64,000 nucleotides of DNA from Nostoc sp. JL34 (GTDB lineage Bacteria; Cyanobacteriota; Cyanobacteriia; Cyanobacteriales; Nostocaceae): contig NZ_JABXKQ010000169.1 of NCBI RefSeq assembly GCF_017114945.1, positions 62,001-126,000 on the forward strand, read 5' to 3'. This document shows positions 1 through 8,659 of this stretch, piece after piece (positions within the stretch are counted from its first letter, which is position 1; the number at the start of each line of letters is the position of its first letter). The position numbers and the translations under genes were made by a program. A model generated the notes under the pieces. That model was given only the letters and a program-made list of their open reading frames with translations. It was not told the DNA's origin and did not search any database.

Positions 1-585
1 TTCTTCGGTACACTCTCGTGTCAAGGAGGCCCAATTGAGTGGGTAGGGACACATCGTATCCATCATTTAAACTCGGATACTGACGCCGATCCCCATGATT
101 CTAATAAAGGCTTCTGGTGGAGCCACATGGATTGGCTGATTCACTACTGTCCCGCTCACGCTGATGTTCCTCGTTTCACCAAAGACATTGCCGAAGACCC
201 AGTTTATCAGTTTTTAGAAAAATATTTCATTTTGATCCAGGTTGCTCTAGGTGTATTGCTTTTACTTCTGGGCGGCTGGCCGTTTGTGATTTGGGGAATT
301 TTTGTTCGCATTGTCTGGGTTTACCACTGCACTTGGTTGGTGAACAGCGCTACTCATAAATTTGGCTATCAGAGCTATGATTCTGGCGATCGCTCGACTA
401 ATTGCTGGTGGGTAGCTGTACTAGTTTTCGGTGAAGGCTGGCACAATAACCATCATGCCTTTCAATACTCAGCTCGTCATGGGCTGGAATGGTGGGAAAT
501 AGATTTAACCTGGATGACAGTTCAATTGCTGCAAGCAGTTGGTCTGGCTACTAATGTGAAGTTGGCCCCAACAAAAATTAGTTAG
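1..585 (+). CDS. desC: Acyl-lipid delta-9 desaturase, C-terminal part (5' end outside window)
   Basis: The reading frame is open from base 1, so the gene begins before the window. About 194 C-terminal residues are visible. Two diiron histidine boxes of membrane desaturases are present: HRIHH at visible residues 18-22 and HNNHH at about 148-152 (GEGWHNNHH). Hydrophobic helices lie between them. The family inserts the first double bond at delta-9 of glycerolipid-bound fatty acids in cyanobacterial membranes. The desA and desB genes follow on the same strand, as expected of a desaturase cluster, which favours DesC over the acyl-CoA type. The true start and the first HxxxxH box are not visible. 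Confidence 0.92.
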   Translation, partial: FFGTLSCQGGPIEWVGTHRIHHLNSDTDADPHDSNKGFWWSHMDWLIHYCPAHADVPRFTKDIAEDPVYQFLEKYFILIQVALGVLLLLLGGWPFVIWGIFVRIVWVYHCTWLVNSATHKFGYQSYDSGDRSTNCWWVAVLVFGEGWHNNHHAFQYSARHGLEWWEIDLTWMTVQLLQAVGLATNVKLAPTKIS

Positions 586-655
586 GGGTTAAGAGTTAAG
601 AGTTAGGATGTGTAACTTTTTGAACTCATCACTTCTAACTCCTAACTTTTCAAAA
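586..655. repeat. Short tandem repeat with imperfect inverted copy after desC
   Basis: Directly after the desC stop, GAGTTAA/GAGTTAG units (about 586-607) are followed by an imperfect inverted copy (TAACTCCTAAC, about 637-647). The region could fold into a weak hairpin and act as a terminator. It resembles the heptameric short repeats of heterocystous cyanobacteria. Confidence 0.5.
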
Positions 656-779
656 AGCTATTTACGGGTGCGCTTGTGTCGGTTAGGTTGCTATAATCCA
701 AAGCGCTAATGTAAAGAATGTTTGTGGCAAGTTGCTTTTTGGTGACTTGGTGGAGGAGTTTGTTGTTTTTCAGGTGTCC

Positions 780-1832
780 ATGACTACATCAATAATTAAC
801 AGCCAGAAACTAAGTGAAGAGTCTGATAATTCCGACCTTAGGCTCAAAGATATTGTTAAAACCCTGCCACGGGAATGTTTTCAGCAAAACCGTCGCAAAG
901 CTTGGACACAAGTACTACTCAGTGTCTTGGCAGTTGCTTTAGGCTATTACAGCCTGATTATCACTCCTTGGTTTCTCTTGCCCCTAGCTTGGATTTTTAC
1001 GGGCACTGCTTTAACAGGTTTTTTTGTAATTGGCCATGATTGTGGTCACAGGTCTTTTGCCAAACGTCGTTGGGTAAATGATTTGGTGGGGCACTTCTTC
1101 ATGATGCCGTTGATTTACCCTTTTCACAGTTGGCGCATTAAGCATAATTATCACCATACTCATACCAACAAGCTGGATGAGGACAACGCTTGGCATCCAA
1201 TCAGACCAGAAGTGTTTGAAAATTGGGATAAAACCCGACAGTCTGCTTTTGAACTGTTCATGCGTAAACGCTTCTGGTGGGTAGGTTCCATTGGACATTG
1301 GGCTGTGGTGCATTTTGATTGGCGGAACTTCAAAACTAAAGACCAATCAAGTATCAAGCTTTCTGTGGCTGTAGTAGTTGTGTTTGCAGCGATCGCTTTC
1401 CCGACTCTCATCGCCACAACAGGCATCTGGGGATTTGTCAAATTTTGGCTAGTGCCCTGGATGATTTACCATTTTTGGATGAGTACTTTTACTATTGTTC
1501 ACCATACAGCCGCAGATGTTCCTTTTGTGACAGCGAACAAGTGGAACGAAGCTTTAGCACAACTATTTGGCACTATTCATTGCGATTATCCGCGTTGGGT
1601 AGAAATTCTGTGCCACGATATCAATGTTCATGTTCCTCATCATATTTCCACTGCTATTCCTTCTTATAATTTGCGGCTAGCTTACAGCAGCATCAAAGAA
1701 AATTGGGGGACTTATCTGCATGATGAATGTCAATTTTCTTGGCCTTTAATGAAGCAGATTACAGACCAGTGTCAACTGTACACAACTGATGTTGGCTATA
1801 AAACTTTCAACGAACATTATACAGAGCAATAA
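780..1832 (+). CDS. desA: Acyl-lipid delta-12 (omega-6) desaturase DesA
   Basis: A 350-residue integral membrane desaturase. The diiron histidine boxes are HDCGH (residues 86-90), HNYHH (122-126) and HVPHH (about 284-288). Hydrophobic stretches around 43-82 and 195-235 are the membrane helices. It adds the second double bond, converting oleoyl to linoleoyl chains on membrane lipids with ferredoxin as electron donor (family knowledge). The frame also extends to a TTG at 732. I chose the ATG at 780 because the product then matches the usual length of about 350 residues, and the 16 extra residues look unlike DesA N-termini. It lies between desC and desB on the same strand. The DesA/DesB split is judged from the N-terminal style and gene order. 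Confidence 0.9.
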   Translation: MTTSIINSQKLSEESDNSDLRLKDIVKTLPRECFQQNRRKAWTQVLLSVLAVALGYYSLIITPWFLLPLAWIFTGTALTGFFVIGHDCGHRSFAKRRWVNDLVGHFFMMPLIYPFHSWRIKHNYHHTHTNKLDEDNAWHPIRPEVFENWDKTRQSAFELFMRKRFWWVGSIGHWAVVHFDWRNFKTKDQSSIKLSVAVVVVFAAIAFPTLIATTGIWGFVKFWLVPWMIYHFWMSTFTIVHHTAADVPFVTANKWNEALAQLFGTIHCDYPRWVEILCHDINVHVPHHISTAIPSYNLRLAYSSIKENWGTYLHDECQFSWPLMKQITDQCQLYTTDVGYKTFNEHYTEQ

Positions 1833-1852
1833 ATAGCGCTGTAATGACATTC

Positions 1853-1876
1853 ACGCTCTTGAACCAACGAGAGCGT
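1853..1876 (+). terminator. Hairpin terminator after desA
   Basis: A 7-bp perfect stem, ACGCTCT/AGAGCGT, with a 10-nt loop is followed by TTTATT, 20 bp after the desA stop. It fits a weak intrinsic terminator separating desA from desB. Confidence 0.55.
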
Positions 1877-2050
1877 TTATTATGCTGTGTTTAAATAGAA
1901 TCTGGCAATTCTTTAGTGAGTAAAATTGTTAGGTAAATTGCCAGAAATTATCCTCTCGTGTGTTAGCGATCGCTAGTTTCGTGGGCATCCTAGAGGTGAG
2001 ATAATCTTTTCTCAAATAAAGTTCCGATTTATATCCAACAAAAGAATCCA

Positions 2051-3130
2051 GTGCAATCAAATATCATTACGTTCAACAATCCTCCTGTCGGTGAAACGTC
2101 TGAGGATGCGACTAAATTGCCTTTCACTCTTCAAGATTTAAAAGCTGCAATTCCTGCTGAATGCTTTCAGCCCAATGTGACAAAGTCACTTTTTTACTTC
2201 TTTCGTGACATCATGATTATCGGTCTGCTTTATGCAGTAGCTTATTACCTGGATTCTTGGCTTTTCTTCCCGATTTTCTGGTTGATGCAAGGAACGATGT
2301 TTTGGGCTTTGTTTGTAGTAGGACATGACTGCGGACACCAATCTTTTTCTAAGCATAAATGGCTAAATGATTTGATTGGACATCTTTCTCACACACCAAT
2401 ACTTGTTCCTTATCATGGTTGGCGGATCAGCCATAGAACTCATCACAAAAATACTGGCAATATCAATAACGATGAAAGCTGGTATCCTGTGACAGAATCA
2501 CAATACAAGGAGATGCCTTTAGCACAGAAAATAGGCAGATATTATGTTTTTCTATTGGCTTATCCTGTCTATTTATTTAAGCGTTCTCCTAATAAGGAAG
2601 GCTCACATTTTTTGCCCAGCAGTTCGCTTTTCAAACCATCAGAGAAATGGGATGTCATCACTAGTACTGTACTTTTGATTGGTATGGTAGGTTTGCTGGG
2701 TTTCCTCACCTACCAATGGGGTTGGATGTGGTTGCTAAAATATTATGCTGTGCCCTACCTTGTGTTCATAGTTTGGCTAGATTTGGTGACATTCTTACAC
2801 CATACTGAGCCAGAGCTTCCTTGGTATCGTGGAGAAGATTGGACTTTCCTGAAAGGCGCAATTTCTAGTATTGACCGTGATTATGGTTTGGTTAATCATA
2901 TCCATCATGATATCGGTACTCATGTTGCTCACCATATATTCCTTAACATCCCTCACTACAATTTGCTGAAGGCAACTGAGGCAATAAAACCAGTGATGGG
3001 TGAGTATTTCCACAAATCGGAAGGATCCATTTGGAAGTCATTATGGAATTCATGTATCAGCTGCCATTTTGTCCCTGATACTGGTAGTAAGGTTTACTAC
3101 ACATCCAATAATAAGTTAGCTAAAGACTAA
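2051..3130 (+). CDS. desB: Acyl-lipid omega-3 (delta-15) desaturase DesB
   Basis: A 359-residue membrane desaturase starting with GTG, the usual length of cyanobacterial DesB. Histidine boxes are HDCGH (residues 92-96), HRTHH (128-132) and HVAHH (about 291-295). Hydrophobic segments at about 55-90 and 205-245 form the membrane core. It adds the omega-3 double bond to linoleoyl chains, giving alpha-linolenate, a response classically induced by cold (family knowledge). It is similar to the adjacent desA but longer in the central loop. A 218-bp spacer with a HIP1 site separates it from desA, so it may have its own promoter. Confidence 0.9.
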   Translation: MQSNIITFNNPPVGETSEDATKLPFTLQDLKAAIPAECFQPNVTKSLFYFFRDIMIIGLLYAVAYYLDSWLFFPIFWLMQGTMFWALFVVGHDCGHQSFSKHKWLNDLIGHLSHTPILVPYHGWRISHRTHHKNTGNINNDESWYPVTESQYKEMPLAQKIGRYYVFLLAYPVYLFKRSPNKEGSHFLPSSSLFKPSEKWDVITSTVLLIGMVGLLGFLTYQWGWMWLLKYYAVPYLVFIVWLDLVTFLHHTEPELPWYRGEDWTFLKGAISSIDRDYGLVNHIHHDIGTHVAHHIFLNIPHYNLLKATEAIKPVMGEYFHKSEGSIWKSLWNSCISCHFVPDTGSKVYYTSNNKLAKD

Positions 3131-3135
3131 GACTT

Positions 3136-3169
3136 AGATTCCCGACTTCTTAAAAGAAGTCGGGAATCT
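3136..3169 (+). terminator. Long perfect hairpin after desB
   Basis: A 16-bp perfect inverted repeat (AGATTCCCGACTTCTT and its complement) with only two bases between the arms, starting 6 bp after the desB stop. It lacks a clear T-tract, so it may instead be an mRNA-stabilising hairpin or a dispersed palindrome. Confidence 0.6.
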
Positions 3170-3646
3170 GGTATTTTCGTCAGTGCTTATGACATTAGAG
3201 ATTACTTAGATACATGAGTAAAACCTACCTTTTGAGGCGCGTTGGCGTAGCCCGCCGCAGGCATCGCACATTACATCATTATTGCTTCTAACTCTGTGAA
3301 TATTTGAACTGCAAAGTTATTAAAATACAGAGGTAAAATAAAAATGGATAGATGACGTTCGCTAATTCTTGCCCTACTCTTACAGGAATATTTATTTTAT
3401 CGAAACTCTTGCTGTCTCGGTGGGTAAAGATTAACATATCTGTGGGCATAGGTAATATCTCGTTCAACCCACCTAACAACAGTGACAAACCCTTGATCTG
3501 TCTAGTTTGAATTCTGTTTAACACCAGTTAATTTTATCTGCATGGAGTGACTTCAGACCATTAGCTGTTAGGGTTAGAAATCAGCACAGACTATACTATA
3601 GAAAATTTACCTAAAACTCTTTCCCACTTTAAAATCAGAGGTATCA
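3170..3646. other. Intergenic stretch without a convincing gene
   Basis: It contains a GC-rich dispersed-repeat motif at 3234-3267 (GGCGTAGCCCGCCGC core) that stands out from AT-rich surroundings. A 78-codon minus-strand frame (3288-3524) vaguely resembles the tail of a nucleotidyltransferase-like protein, but I cannot support it as a gene. Confidence 0.4.
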
Positions 3647-4345
3647 ATGATTATAACTAATTTTAGCAAACAAAGAAATGAATTTAAGGAATCTAAAATA
3701 CTCAAAGCTAAACCACATTGGCAAGGGCAAAATTTGAGCGATACTGCTGTCAAAGGTAAAGATACTAAGAAGATACAAGATACTGCACCTGATAGTTCGA
3801 TTTTCCATAGCTTAAATCGTGGTCGAGTTGCTATCTTTATTGATGGCTTAAGCCTATTTCATACAGCTTTACAACTGGGCATAGAAATTGACTATGTTAA
3901 ATTGCTTTGTCATTTAACCAACGGTTCAAGACTGTTGCGTGCTTTCTTCTATACTGGGGTTGATCTCAGCAATGAAAAGCAACAGGGTTTTCTATTGTGG
4001 ATGCGTCGTAATGGCTATCGTGTAGTGGCAAAAGAACTAGTTTTGCCAGCAGAGAATTTCAAAAAATCAAATCTGAACGTAGAAATTGCTGTAGACATGA
4101 TAACTTTAGCTCCTTACTATGATACTGCGGTCTTAGTCAGTGGGGATGGAGATTTAGCCTATGCTGTAAACGCTGTCAGCAGAATGGGAGTTCGGGTAGA
4201 AGTGGTAAGTCTGCAAACAACGACTAGTGAAAGTTTGATTGATGTTGCTGACTGCTTCATTGACCTCGATAGTATTAAAACATACATTCAAAAAGATTCT
4301 AATCTTGGCTATAGTTATCGCACACCGTCAAATTCAAACCTCTAA
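3647..4345 (+). CDS. NYN domain (LabA/DUF88-like) protein
   Basis: 232 residues. A polar N-terminal extension of about 55 residues precedes an NYN/PIN-like fold. VAIFIDGLSLFH (D66) begins the first strand, NVEIAVDMI (D150) supplies a second acidic position, and VSGDGDLAYAV (D167, D169) a third. These match the acidic metal-binding set of LabA/DUF88 proteins, which are putative ribonucleases. In Synechococcus, LabA acts in circadian output (family knowledge). The ATG is preceded by AGAGG at a good distance. The gene stands alone upstream of a two-component pair with no sign of an operon. Its RNA target cannot be inferred from the sequence. Confidence 0.82.
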   Translation: MIITNFSKQRNEFKESKILKAKPHWQGQNLSDTAVKGKDTKKIQDTAPDSSIFHSLNRGRVAIFIDGLSLFHTALQLGIEIDYVKLLCHLTNGSRLLRAFFYTGVDLSNEKQQGFLLWMRRNGYRVVAKELVLPAENFKKSNLNVEIAVDMITLAPYYDTAVLVSGDGDLAYAVNAVSRMGVRVEVVSLQTTTSESLIDVADCFIDLDSIKTYIQKDSNLGYSYRTPSNSNL

Positions 4346-4555
4346 TTAAGAAGACCCGGAGAGTGAGAGACGCAGACAAAGAAGACGTGGGGACGGGGAA
4401 ACGCAGGGACGTGGTGAAATAACTCTCCGTGTCCCACCTTTCTCGAAGTTCTAATCGTCGGAAGGTAGCGCACCCTGCGGAATCTTGCTACAGATTTCTC
4501 TCTCTGTGTGTCTTTGCTTCCTCGTGTCCCCATATCCCCGTGTTCCTATATTGAA
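4346..4555. repeat. Low-complexity inverted-repeat spacer
   Basis: The spacer carries GGGGACGGGGA-type runs near 4389-4411 and a loosely complementary CGTGTCCCCATATCCCCGTG near 4523-4544. This is the low-complexity, quasi-palindromic DNA seen in many spacers of this window. No gene is evident. Confidence 0.45.
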
Positions 4556-5266
4556 ATGGATATTTTAATAGTTGAAGATGAACCAGAAATTGCTCATTTA
4601 ATTGAACTCTCTTTAGAAAAAGAAGGATTTTTTTGTCGCACTAGCCGTGATGGCATGAATGCTTTGCGGATGTTTCAAGAGCAACCACCTGATTTAATCA
4701 TTCTAGATTTAATGATTCCTGGTTTGGATGGATTGGAAGTTTGTGCCCGAATTCGCCAGAAACCAGGTGTAAAAGATCCTTACATTTTGATGCTGACGGC
4801 TAAGGGTGAGGAAATTGATCGCGTCATTGGTCTATCTACTGGTGCTGATGATTACATGGTCAAACCATTTAGCCCCAGAGAATTGGTAGCTAGAGTGCGG
4901 GCACTATTACGGCGTAGCCTCCGCCAAGGAGGACAACATCAAGTCAATCGTACCCAACACTTTATTGTCGATGTAGACCAGCGCACCGCCAGTCGCCAGA
5001 TGAATTCTCAAGAAGTTGAAATTCTGGACTTAACTACCCTAGAATTTAACTTGCTAACCACCTTTGTCAGCAATCCTGGTCGAGTTTGGAACCGTACCCA
5101 ACTAATCGACAAACTTTGGGGAGATAACTTTTTTGGCGATGAACGAGTAGTGGATACTCATGTAGCTCGGTTGCGAAAAAAGATTGAGCCTGATCCGGCA
5201 AATCCTACTTTTATTAAAACTGTTGTTGGAGTGGGCTATAAATTTGAAGATCCTTTGGTAGCGTAA
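4556..5266 (+). CDS. OmpR/PhoB-family response regulator
   Basis: 236 residues. The receiver domain (1-120) has acidic pocket E7/D8, phospho-acceptor D51 (LIILDLMIPG) and conserved K103 (DDYMVKPF). The winged-helix DNA-binding domain (about 130-235) carries RVVDTHVARLRKKIEPDP and ends in VVGVGYKFE, typical of OmpR/PhoB. The frame extends back to 4508, but I chose the ATG at 4556 because MDILIVEDEPEI is the natural receiver start and the extra residues come from the repeat spacer. The histidine kinase starts 5 bp after its stop, so the two form an operon and probably a cognate pair. The signal is unknown. Confidence 0.92.
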   Translation: MDILIVEDEPEIAHLIELSLEKEGFFCRTSRDGMNALRMFQEQPPDLIILDLMIPGLDGLEVCARIRQKPGVKDPYILMLTAKGEEIDRVIGLSTGADDYMVKPFSPRELVARVRALLRRSLRQGGQHQVNRTQHFIVDVDQRTASRQMNSQEVEILDLTTLEFNLLTTFVSNPGRVWNRTQLIDKLWGDNFFGDERVVDTHVARLRKKIEPDPANPTFIKTVVGVGYKFEDPLVA

Positions 5267-5271
5267 ATGTT

Positions 5272-6360
5272 ATGAAGATGGGGCTGAGAACGCGCCTATT
5301 TTTCTCCCACTTAGTAGTAATGATCGTGGGGGTAGCTAGTCTGGTGAGCATCAGCAAAATCTCTTCCCCCCGCTTTTTTGTCTTGCATTTGGAACGATTA
5401 GAAAATCAGGGGTTTGACTTAATCGATGTGCGTACTGAGTTGGTTACAGGATTTGAACTTGCTTGGCAACGAAGCACTATTTGGTCAGTCTTAGTCGGTA
5501 CGACCGCAGCCGGAGGATTGAGTTACTGGGTGTCCAGACGGATTATGCAGCGGTTGACCGAAATGGAACAAATCACCCAAAAATTTGCTGCTGGTCAGAT
5601 GGATGCACGATTACCTGTATCTGACATTCCAGAACTTAGTGGACTGAGTGCTAGTTTCAACCGAATGGCAGCCAGTTTAGAAGGGGTAGAAGCGCGGCGG
5701 CGAGAAGTTATTGGAGATATGACCCATGAACTACGAACACCGTTAACAGTGGTGCGTGGTTACTTGGAAGAACTGGCTGATGGGGAAATTGAAGCGTCTC
5801 CTGAAATCTATCGGCGTTTAGCTAAAGAAACTAGGCGCTTAGAGCGATTAGTGAACGATTTACAAGAACTGTCTAAGGCAGAAGCGGGTTATCTGCCAAT
5901 CAACATACAACGGGTAAATCTGCGTCCGTTATTAGAGTCATTAGTGGAGAAATTTACCGACCAACTGTTGGAAGATGGGCCAGTTCTGATGTTGCAGTGT
6001 CCATCCGTGTTACCTCCTGTATTGGCAGATATTGACCGCACAGAACAGGTGTTGGTTAATCTGCTAGGTAATGCAGTGCGTTACACTAACGAAGGTTCAA
6101 TTACCATTAGTGTTGGGACTGAAGCTTCTCAACTCTCGATTGCGGTTAGAGATACAGGCATTGGTATCGCTCCAGAAAATTTGCCCCATGTATTTGAACG
6201 CTTCTGGCGAGCCGACCAATCGCGCGATCGCCATTCGGGAGGCACTGGTATTGGTTTAACTATTTCCCACCGTTTGATTGAACTACAAGGCGGGCAGATT
6301 CAAGTAGAAAGCGAATTGGGAGTTGGCAGTACGTTTCGGTTTTTTCTGCCTTTAGCTTGA
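5272..6360 (+). CDS. Membrane sensor histidine kinase
   Basis: 362 residues. Two membrane helices (about 10-29 and 68-86) enclose a periplasmic loop of only about 38 residues, so ligand sensing outside the membrane would be minimal. HAMP covers about 87-140. The HisKA H-box is GDMTHELRTPLT with H152. The HATPase has the N-box (VNLLGNAVRYT), G1 (DTGIGI), F-box and G2 (GGTGIGLTI). It autophosphorylates and passes the phosphate to the regulator encoded 5 bp upstream. The ATG at 5272 directly follows the regulator stop. A second in-frame ATG two codons later is also possible. Confidence 0.92.
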   Translation: MKMGLRTRLFFSHLVVMIVGVASLVSISKISSPRFFVLHLERLENQGFDLIDVRTELVTGFELAWQRSTIWSVLVGTTAAGGLSYWVSRRIMQRLTEMEQITQKFAAGQMDARLPVSDIPELSGLSASFNRMAASLEGVEARRREVIGDMTHELRTPLTVVRGYLEELADGEIEASPEIYRRLAKETRRLERLVNDLQELSKAEAGYLPINIQRVNLRPLLESLVEKFTDQLLEDGPVLMLQCPSVLPPVLADIDRTEQVLVNLLGNAVRYTNEGSITISVGTEASQLSIAVRDTGIGIAPENLPHVFERFWRADQSRDRHSGGTGIGLTISHRLIELQGGQIQVESELGVGSTFRFFLPLA

Positions 6361-6684
6361 GTTTGGGTAAAGAAGGCAGGGGTAGAAATTTATCTGTTTG
6401 CTTTTAAACCGATCTAATTCCAAGCCACCAAATCAGAGATTTGGCTGCTCTTGACTTAAACCCTTGCAAGATATATAAAAACATTATTCTTCCTGCTTTC
6501 TACCCTGTCTACGACACGCTGCGCGAACAGCAAGAACTGTCTCTCTTGTCAAAACCTTTGAGATACAAGGTATTGACACAAGGTAGTCATGGCTGTGTCA
6601 TACCCAATTGCTAATTTGAAAGTATCCAAACTCTCGGTTTTTTGATGGATGCCGAGGTTTTGGAAATGCATAGAGTGTAAGATT

Positions 6685-6786
6685 ATGTCTAGCTTTGTTC
6701 TGGCTGCTTTTTTGGTTAGTTTACTAAGTTTTTCGGGTTACGCTGCGATCGCCTACCTGTTCCCTCAAAATCGTTCCCAAGACTGA
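6685..6786 (+). CDS. Possible 33-residue single-helix membrane peptide
   Basis: A short frame beginning MSSFVLAAFLVSLLSF and ending FPQNRSQD. A single hydrophobic helix (about 4-26) is followed by a short polar tail, the size and layout of small subunits of photosynthetic complexes. I do not recognise it as any known one (PetL, PetM, PetN, PsaM, PsbX and PsbT were considered). It contains a HIP1 octamer in frame. The ribosome site (GAGTGTAAG) is weak. It stands alone, followed by a dispersed repeat. It could be chance hydrophobic coding. Confidence 0.4.
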   Translation: MSSFVLAAFLVSLLSFSGYAAIAYLFPQNRSQD

Positions 6787-6815
6787 CCAATTAAAATAAT
6801 TCGTAATAGTATTCA

Positions 6816-6932
6816 CCTAATTAGCTCGATTAAAAGACCTCTAAGAGGTGTTTACTACGCAAAACTGTGCCTCTCCGACTTGGAGAGGCACAGATTTCAA
6901 CTTTAGTTCAAGGTAGAGAAAGGTTTATCAAG
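6816..6932. repeat. Dispersed repeat, copy A (second copy at 27129-27243)
   Basis: About 117 bp shared, by eye roughly three-quarters identical, with 27129-27243. Shared landmarks are CCTAATTAGCT, CCTCTAAGAGG, TTTACTACGCAAAA and CTTTA(G/A)TTCAAGG. This copy contains a perfect 12-bp hairpin at 6865-6893 (CTGTGCCTCTCC/GGAGAGGCACAG). Confidence 0.7.
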
Positions 6933-7043
6933 AACAATTAGTAAAAATGGGATGCTCTCTTTGCAAGATACATCATGAGATGCGCCCACAAGGAGCAATG
7001 AGAATTCCCTATTTCCTATTTTCAACGTAGTTTCGCTGTTTTA

Positions 7044-7673
7044 TTAGTGTTCAAATAAATCTTTAAATTGCAACAAATCTAAGGAAACTATCGTTGGGAG
7101 AAATTCAAAACATTCTTGAGCAATTTTCCAACGATCTTCTCGTTTGAGCATTTCTATTAGCTTTTGCTGCACACTAAGTAAGTAGCACACATCATTGGCA
7201 GCATAACTTAGTTGAGCTTCAGATAAGCTAGCGGTGTTACCCCAATCAGAACTTTGAGAGCTTTTATCCAGTTCCACTTGTTCTAATTCTTGTACCACAT
7301 CTTTGAGTCCGTGGCGATTTGTGTAAGTACGAGCTAATTTACTAGCAATTTTGGTACAAAAAACAGGCCCAACCTGAATCCCCAGATTAGCTCGTAAAGT
7401 GGCAAGGTCAAATCGAGCAAAGTGAAACACTTTCACGACATTCGCTGCTTCCAAGAGTTTTTTTAAGTTGGAGGCGTCAGTCTGTCCTTTGGCTATGCGG
7501 ATTGCAGTCACTTTTCCCTCTGGGTTGCACAGTTGGACGAGACACAAGCGATCGCGCAGGGGCAATAATCCCATCGTTTCTGTATCAACTGCGATCGCCG
7601 TTGATTCTAAATAGTGGCTAAGGGCTGCGTCACTAAGATCGCGATCGCTCACCTGAAAATCTGGTAATGTCAT
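7044..7673 (-). CDS. Ribonuclease D-like 3'-5' exonuclease
   Basis: About 209 residues forming a DEDD-type exonuclease domain with no HRDC domain, so much shorter than full RNase D. Exo I is AVDTETMGL (Asp and Glu), Exo II is VFHFARFDLATL, and Exo III is LSYAANDVCYLL (the Y-x3-D form, DEDDy). It probably trims RNA 3' ends. The frame also opens at 7703. I chose the ATG at 7673 (MTLPDFQV) because it gives the compact family length. Neither start has a strong ribosome site. It is monocistronic, with AT-rich spacers either side. Confidence 0.87.
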   Translation of the reverse strand: MTLPDFQVSDRDLSDAALSHYLESTAIAVDTETMGLLPLRDRLCLVQLCNPEGKVTAIRIAKGQTDASNLKKLLEAANVVKVFHFARFDLATLRANLGIQVGPVFCTKIASKLARTYTNRHGLKDVVQELEQVELDKSSQSSDWGNTASLSEAQLSYAANDVCYLLSVQQKLIEMLKREDRWKIAQECFEFLPTIVSLDLLQFKDLFEH

Positions 7674-7762
7674 GAATTGTCCAAAAATAATAGCAATGTC
7701 CAACAGACAAAAGTCTTATCAGACACAACATTATTATTGTGCAAAAAAATTATCAATTAAAT

Positions 7763-8311
7763 CTACCTAGTGCGAAAGAAAAGTTGTGTCAGGTAGACTT
7801 CGCCTTGATTATTAGTAGCAACGCCAATTCCAGTCAGGTTGTAATTTCCTTTAAGATTCTTTAGGTGTCCGGGACTGTTGATCCAACCACTAACAGCTTC
7901 CTCCACAGGGTTGCTATATCCCCGATTGAAAGCAACATTTTCCGCCGCACTGTTGTAGCGAAGAGGGATAGCTTTGACTCGCCCTTCAAATCCCTGATGA
8001 CTAAATGGGGTTTTACCTTTAGCCATATTTTGACTATGAATTCTTGCCTGTCGAGTGATATTTGCATTTAGAATCAACTTTGGCAGCCCTTTAGAAGCCC
8101 GATATCGATTAATTTGGTCAAATACTGATTTTTCTAGCTCCGTAGTTTTAAAAGTAGGAGTCGATATTGCAACCTGACTAGAAAAAAGCGACAACAGCTT
8201 ATTACGGGTGGATGTATTCGTAGAAGGATGATTTGGTATCGGAACAGTCGTTAATCCACTAGCAAGGACAAGCGCACTTAAAGCGATGCCAAAAGCAGTT
8301 TGTCGGAACAT
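7763..8311 (-). CDS. Secreted CAP (SCP/PR-1-like) domain protein, copy 1
   Basis: 182 residues. An N-terminal signal peptide (about 1-20, hydrophobic ALSALVLASGL) is followed by a short Ser/Thr-rich linker and a CAP domain (about 62-180). The CAP cavity residues are visible in HSQNMAKG, FSHQGF, AAENVAF and SPGHLKNL, with the closing strand GIGVATN. Bacterial CAP proteins are extracytoplasmic and of mostly unknown function. A paralogue at 8660-9187 lies 348 bp away on the same strand with the same architecture, so the two arose by tandem duplication and then diverged. Confidence 0.87.
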   Translation of the reverse strand: MFRQTAFGIALSALVLASGLTTVPIPNHPSTNTSTRNKLLSLFSSQVAISTPTFKTTELEKSVFDQINRYRASKGLPKLILNANITRQARIHSQNMAKGKTPFSHQGFEGRVKAIPLRYNSAAENVAFNRGYSNPVEEAVSGWINSPGHLKNLKGNYNLTGIGVATNNQGEVYLTQLFFRTR

Positions 8312-8537
8312 GGAGAATTGCGTAATTGTGTAGAGATATAAGACTTATACTCTACCTCATTGTTCCGATGATATACACCACAATACTATTAAGGATTGAT
8401 GAATTTCGGCAATTTGGCTATATCCTTTACAAGGAACACAAACAATCATTTTTAATTCTCAATACTTCAATAGGTCAGCTTCATAAAAATCGCAGTTACT
8501 TTGGCTGAGAACTTATGATTTTCATGAATTACTAAAA
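8312..8537. other. AT-rich spacer upstream of CAP copy 1
   Basis: It holds the presumed promoter region of the 7763-8311 gene. I see no gene or strong motif. Confidence 0.4.
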
Positions 8538-8583
8538 AATAATGTAGTATTCAATAGAGAAATGTCATTGAAACTACATTATT
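8538..8583 (-). terminator. Hairpin downstream of CAP copy 2
   Basis: AATAATGTAGT at 8538-8548 pairs perfectly with 8573-8583. After a one-base bulge, TTCAAT pairs with ATTGAA, giving about 17 bp with an 11-nt loop. It lies about 75 bp past the stop of the 8660-9187 gene. The stem is AT-rich, so termination strength is uncertain. Confidence 0.45.
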
Positions 8584-8659
8584 CAATATTTAGCAAAAGC
8601 TTTGCTAACAGGCTGAAGTCTGGAGAATTGGAGAAAAAACCTAAATTTTACCAAATCTA

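Noticed and set aside
1011-1346. Minus-strand frame inside desA
   Set aside because: Antisense shadow of a well-supported gene, with no domain features.
3288-3524. 78-codon minus-strand frame that faintly resembles a nucleotidyltransferase tail
   Set aside because: No start signal, no catalytic motif and no clear family match. The frame may be chance or a relic.
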